Assembly (NCBI RefSeq): GCF_000226095.1
Contig: NC_016478.1
Coordinates: 1,168,001-1,232,000, forward strand
Length of the DNA: 64,000 nt
From: Thermothelomyces thermophilus ATCC 42464
Taxonomy: Eukaryota > Ascomycota > Sordariomycetes > Sordariales > Chaetomiaceae
Direction: 5' to 3'
Shown one piece after another: positions 62,426-64,000 of the stretch (position 1 is its first letter; each line of letters opens with the position of its first letter). The notes beneath the pieces were generated by a model, which did no database searches, was not told the DNA's origin, and was given only the letters and a program-made list of their open reading frames with translations. Position numbers and translations under genes: made by a program.

Positions 62426-64000
62426 ATGTCCATTGAAGCGATTGGCGCTGCGGCGCCCGCCGTGGCTATGGACGTTGAACCGTCGACCGACAGCACCAAC
62501 CCGATCGCCCTGCATTCGCCGCCGGACAGTAACAATGCTGTCGACGTCGACGGCAGCGACTCGGAGCTGAGCGACCTCGATGAGGTCGCCGGCAAGCTGG
62601 ACGGCGAGCTCCAGGCCGAACTCAAGGGCGAATTCGAAGCCGAACCAAAGGTGGAACCCAAAGTTGAACCGGGAACTGAGCCGCAGGCGGAAGACGACGA
62701 CATTGGCGAGATTCTTCCCGATCACTGGTCGGGCACGGTACCCGTATTCAAGCCGACCATGAAACAGTTTCAAGACTTTAAGCTCTTTGTATGTCGACTC
62801 ACAGACCGTATCTGCACCGGGCACCGCCCCCCGCTAACAGATGGAATGCAGATGGAAAAGGTTGACAAATACGGCATGAAATCCGGCATCATCAAGATCA
62901 TTGCGCCCGAGGAGTGGAAGCAGTCGTTGCCGCCCATAGACGACTTGATCAAGCGGATCCGGGTTCGCGAGCCGATCAAGCAAGACATCATGGGCTCCAA
63001 CGGAACCTACCGCCAGGTCAACATCCTTCACCAGCGCACCTACAACCTCCGGCAGTGGCGGGAGCTTTGCGAGCAAAGCGAGCACCAACCACCTGCGAGG
63101 CGAGGCGAGCGCCGCGCAAACTCGGATAGGAAGCCTGCCACAAGATCTCGTGCTGCTGCCGATCCCAGCAAACCCAGCACCCGAACTACCAGCACCTCGA
63201 CCCGTGGCAGGAAGCGCAAAGGAGGAAGGGCGACTCGACGGTCTGCCCGTGCCGCAAAGGAAGAGTCCGAAGAGCCGGAGGATCGTCCCATGACGCCCGT
63301 ATCGCCGTTCCCCGAAAAGGAAGAGGTGATAAAGTCTGTGGAAGGGGAGCTGGGCATGGACGAAGATGACTGCGAGGATGCGGATGCGCCTGGGGCGGTG
63401 CGCAGGATGGGATCTGCGCGACAGGCCAAACCGAAGACCCAATCCGTCTCCGCTCGTCGGAAATACATCCGTCGCGAAGGCTCGGCCATGATTGACGAGG
63501 AGGCTTTCAAGGATTGGGATTACCGGATGGACACCTCCGAGTTCACCCCAGAACGTTGCGAAGAGTTGGAGAAGATTTACTGGAAGACGCTCACGTACGC
63601 TCCGCCCCTGTACGGGGCGGATCTTCCGGGTACTCTCTTTCACGACTCGGTCGATAAGTGGAACTTGAACAAGTTGCCCAACCTGCTCGATGTCCTTGGA
63701 ACGAAGGTGCCGGGCGTCAACACGGCATATTTGTACCTGGGCATGTGGAAGGCAACATTCGCGTGGCATCTGGAGGATGTCGATCTCTACAGCATCAACT
63801 ACCTCCACTTTGGCGCTCCGAAGCAATGGTACAGTATCTCCCAAGCCGATGCCCGAAGATTCGAGGCCGCCATGAAGAACATCTGGCCGACCGAAGCGAA
63901 GGCATGCGATCAGTTCCTCAGGCACAAGGGCTTCCTGATCTCTCCGTCACACCTCAAGCAGCACTATAACATCACTGTCAACAAGTGCGTCTCATACCCG
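62426..64000 (+). CDS. JmjN/JmjC histone lysine demethylase, KDM4/Rph1-like, N-terminal part (3' end outside window)
   Basis: Model: exons 62426-62788 and 62852 to the window edge; about 504 residues visible. Family enzymes remove methyl groups from histone H3 Lys9/Lys36 using Fe(II) and 2-oxoglutarate. Visible: an acidic lead with several KxEP-type repeats (EAEPKVEPKVEPGTEP), a JmjN domain (VPVFKPTMKQFQDFKLF joined to KYGMKSGIIKIIAPEEW), a basic Arg/Ser insert with an AT-hook-like TRGRKRKGGR, and the first part of the JmjC domain. There, His427 and Glu429 in FAWHLEDVDLYSINYLHFG are two of the three iron ligands. The last codons KCVSYP fit the NKxVHYPGEF stretch of relatives, so the frame likely continues past 64000. 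Confidence 0.92.
   Translation, partial: MSIEAIGAAAPAVAMDVEPSTDSTNPIALHSPPDSNNAVDVDGSDSELSDLDEVAGKLDGELQAELKGEFEAEPKVEPKVEPGTEPQAEDDDIGEILPDHWSGTVPVFKPTMKQFQDFKLFVCRLTDRICTGHRPPLTDGMQMEKVDKYGMKSGIIKIIAPEEWKQSLPPIDDLIKRIRVREPIKQDIMGSNGTYRQVNILHQRTYNLRQWRELCEQSEHQPPARRGERRANSDRKPATRSRAAADPSKPSTRTTSTSTRGRKRKGGRATRRSARAAKEESEEPEDRPMTPVSPFPEKEEVIKSVEGELGMDEDDCEDADAPGAVRRMGSARQAKPKTQSVSARRKYIRREGSAMIDEEAFKDWDYRMDTSEFTPERCEELEKIYWKTLTYAPPLYGADLPGTLFHDSVDKWNLNKLPNLLDVLGTKVPGVNTAYLYLGMWKATFAWHLEDVDLYSINYLHFGAPKQWYSISQADARRFEAAMKNIWPTEAKACDQFLRHKGFLISPSHLKQHYNITVNKCVSYP

Overview
The window is nuclear DNA of a filamentous ascomycete. Genes carry short introns (about 50-280 bp, mostly GT-AG with CTAAC/CTGAC branch-like sites), coding DNA is GC-rich, and the gene set is fungal (UFD2, ORC6, YME1, AIM19, SIW14, CDC10, SKI8, UBA2, LCB3, a KDM4-type demethylase). 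Protein sequence and intron style suggest Sordariomycetes, probably Sordariales; that placement is inference. No CRISPR array, plasmid, rRNA or convincing tRNA was seen.

Layout. 1-5.3 kb: end of a TRAF-type zinc-finger gene, then the E4 ubiquitin ligase UFD2. 6.9-14.6 kb: a TATA-driven GRE2-like NADPH reductase converging on ORC6, then the i-AAA protease YME1 converging on a steroid-5-alpha-reductase-like membrane protein. 15.5-24.4 kb: a MINDY deubiquitinase with a CaaX end, an ER-type DnaJ protein, AIM19 and a SIW14-type phosphatase with a C-terminal membrane segment. 24.4-32 kb: a gene-poor stretch broken by one SDR gene. It holds many TACGGA words, homopolymers and a weak kinase-like relic. 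32-35 kb: a Cys-rich single-pass membrane protein with a split low-complexity tail. 35.8-44.2 kb: a TBC RabGAP, an F-box-like protein and an uncharacterised protein with an OB-like C-terminus. 45-49 kb: septin CDC10, mitochondrial bL32 and SKI8. 49.1-50.7 kb: a TA-flanked inverted-repeat element that contains a second such element. 50.7-60.7 kb: DNA polymerase delta small subunit, queuosine salvage enzyme, UBA2, a second SDR and the sphingoid-base-phosphate phosphatase LCB3. From 62.4 kb to the edge: the N-terminal part of a JmjN/JmjC histone demethylase.

The genes are single-copy housekeeping genes, not an operon or metabolite cluster. Several act in ubiquitin/SUMO pathways (TRAF finger, UFD2, MINDY, UBA2), but they are spread out and I read this as chance. 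Exon boundaries were placed by eye from splice signals, reading phase and remembered protein families. Exact ends should be treated as models. The most interesting items are the nested inverted-repeat elements, a TACGGAGTA word confined to non-coding DNA, a tandem duplication over a splice donor, three introns that are multiples of three and free of stops, the missing AUG of SKI8, and the two uncharacterised proteins at 32-34.7 and 42.5-44.2 kb.
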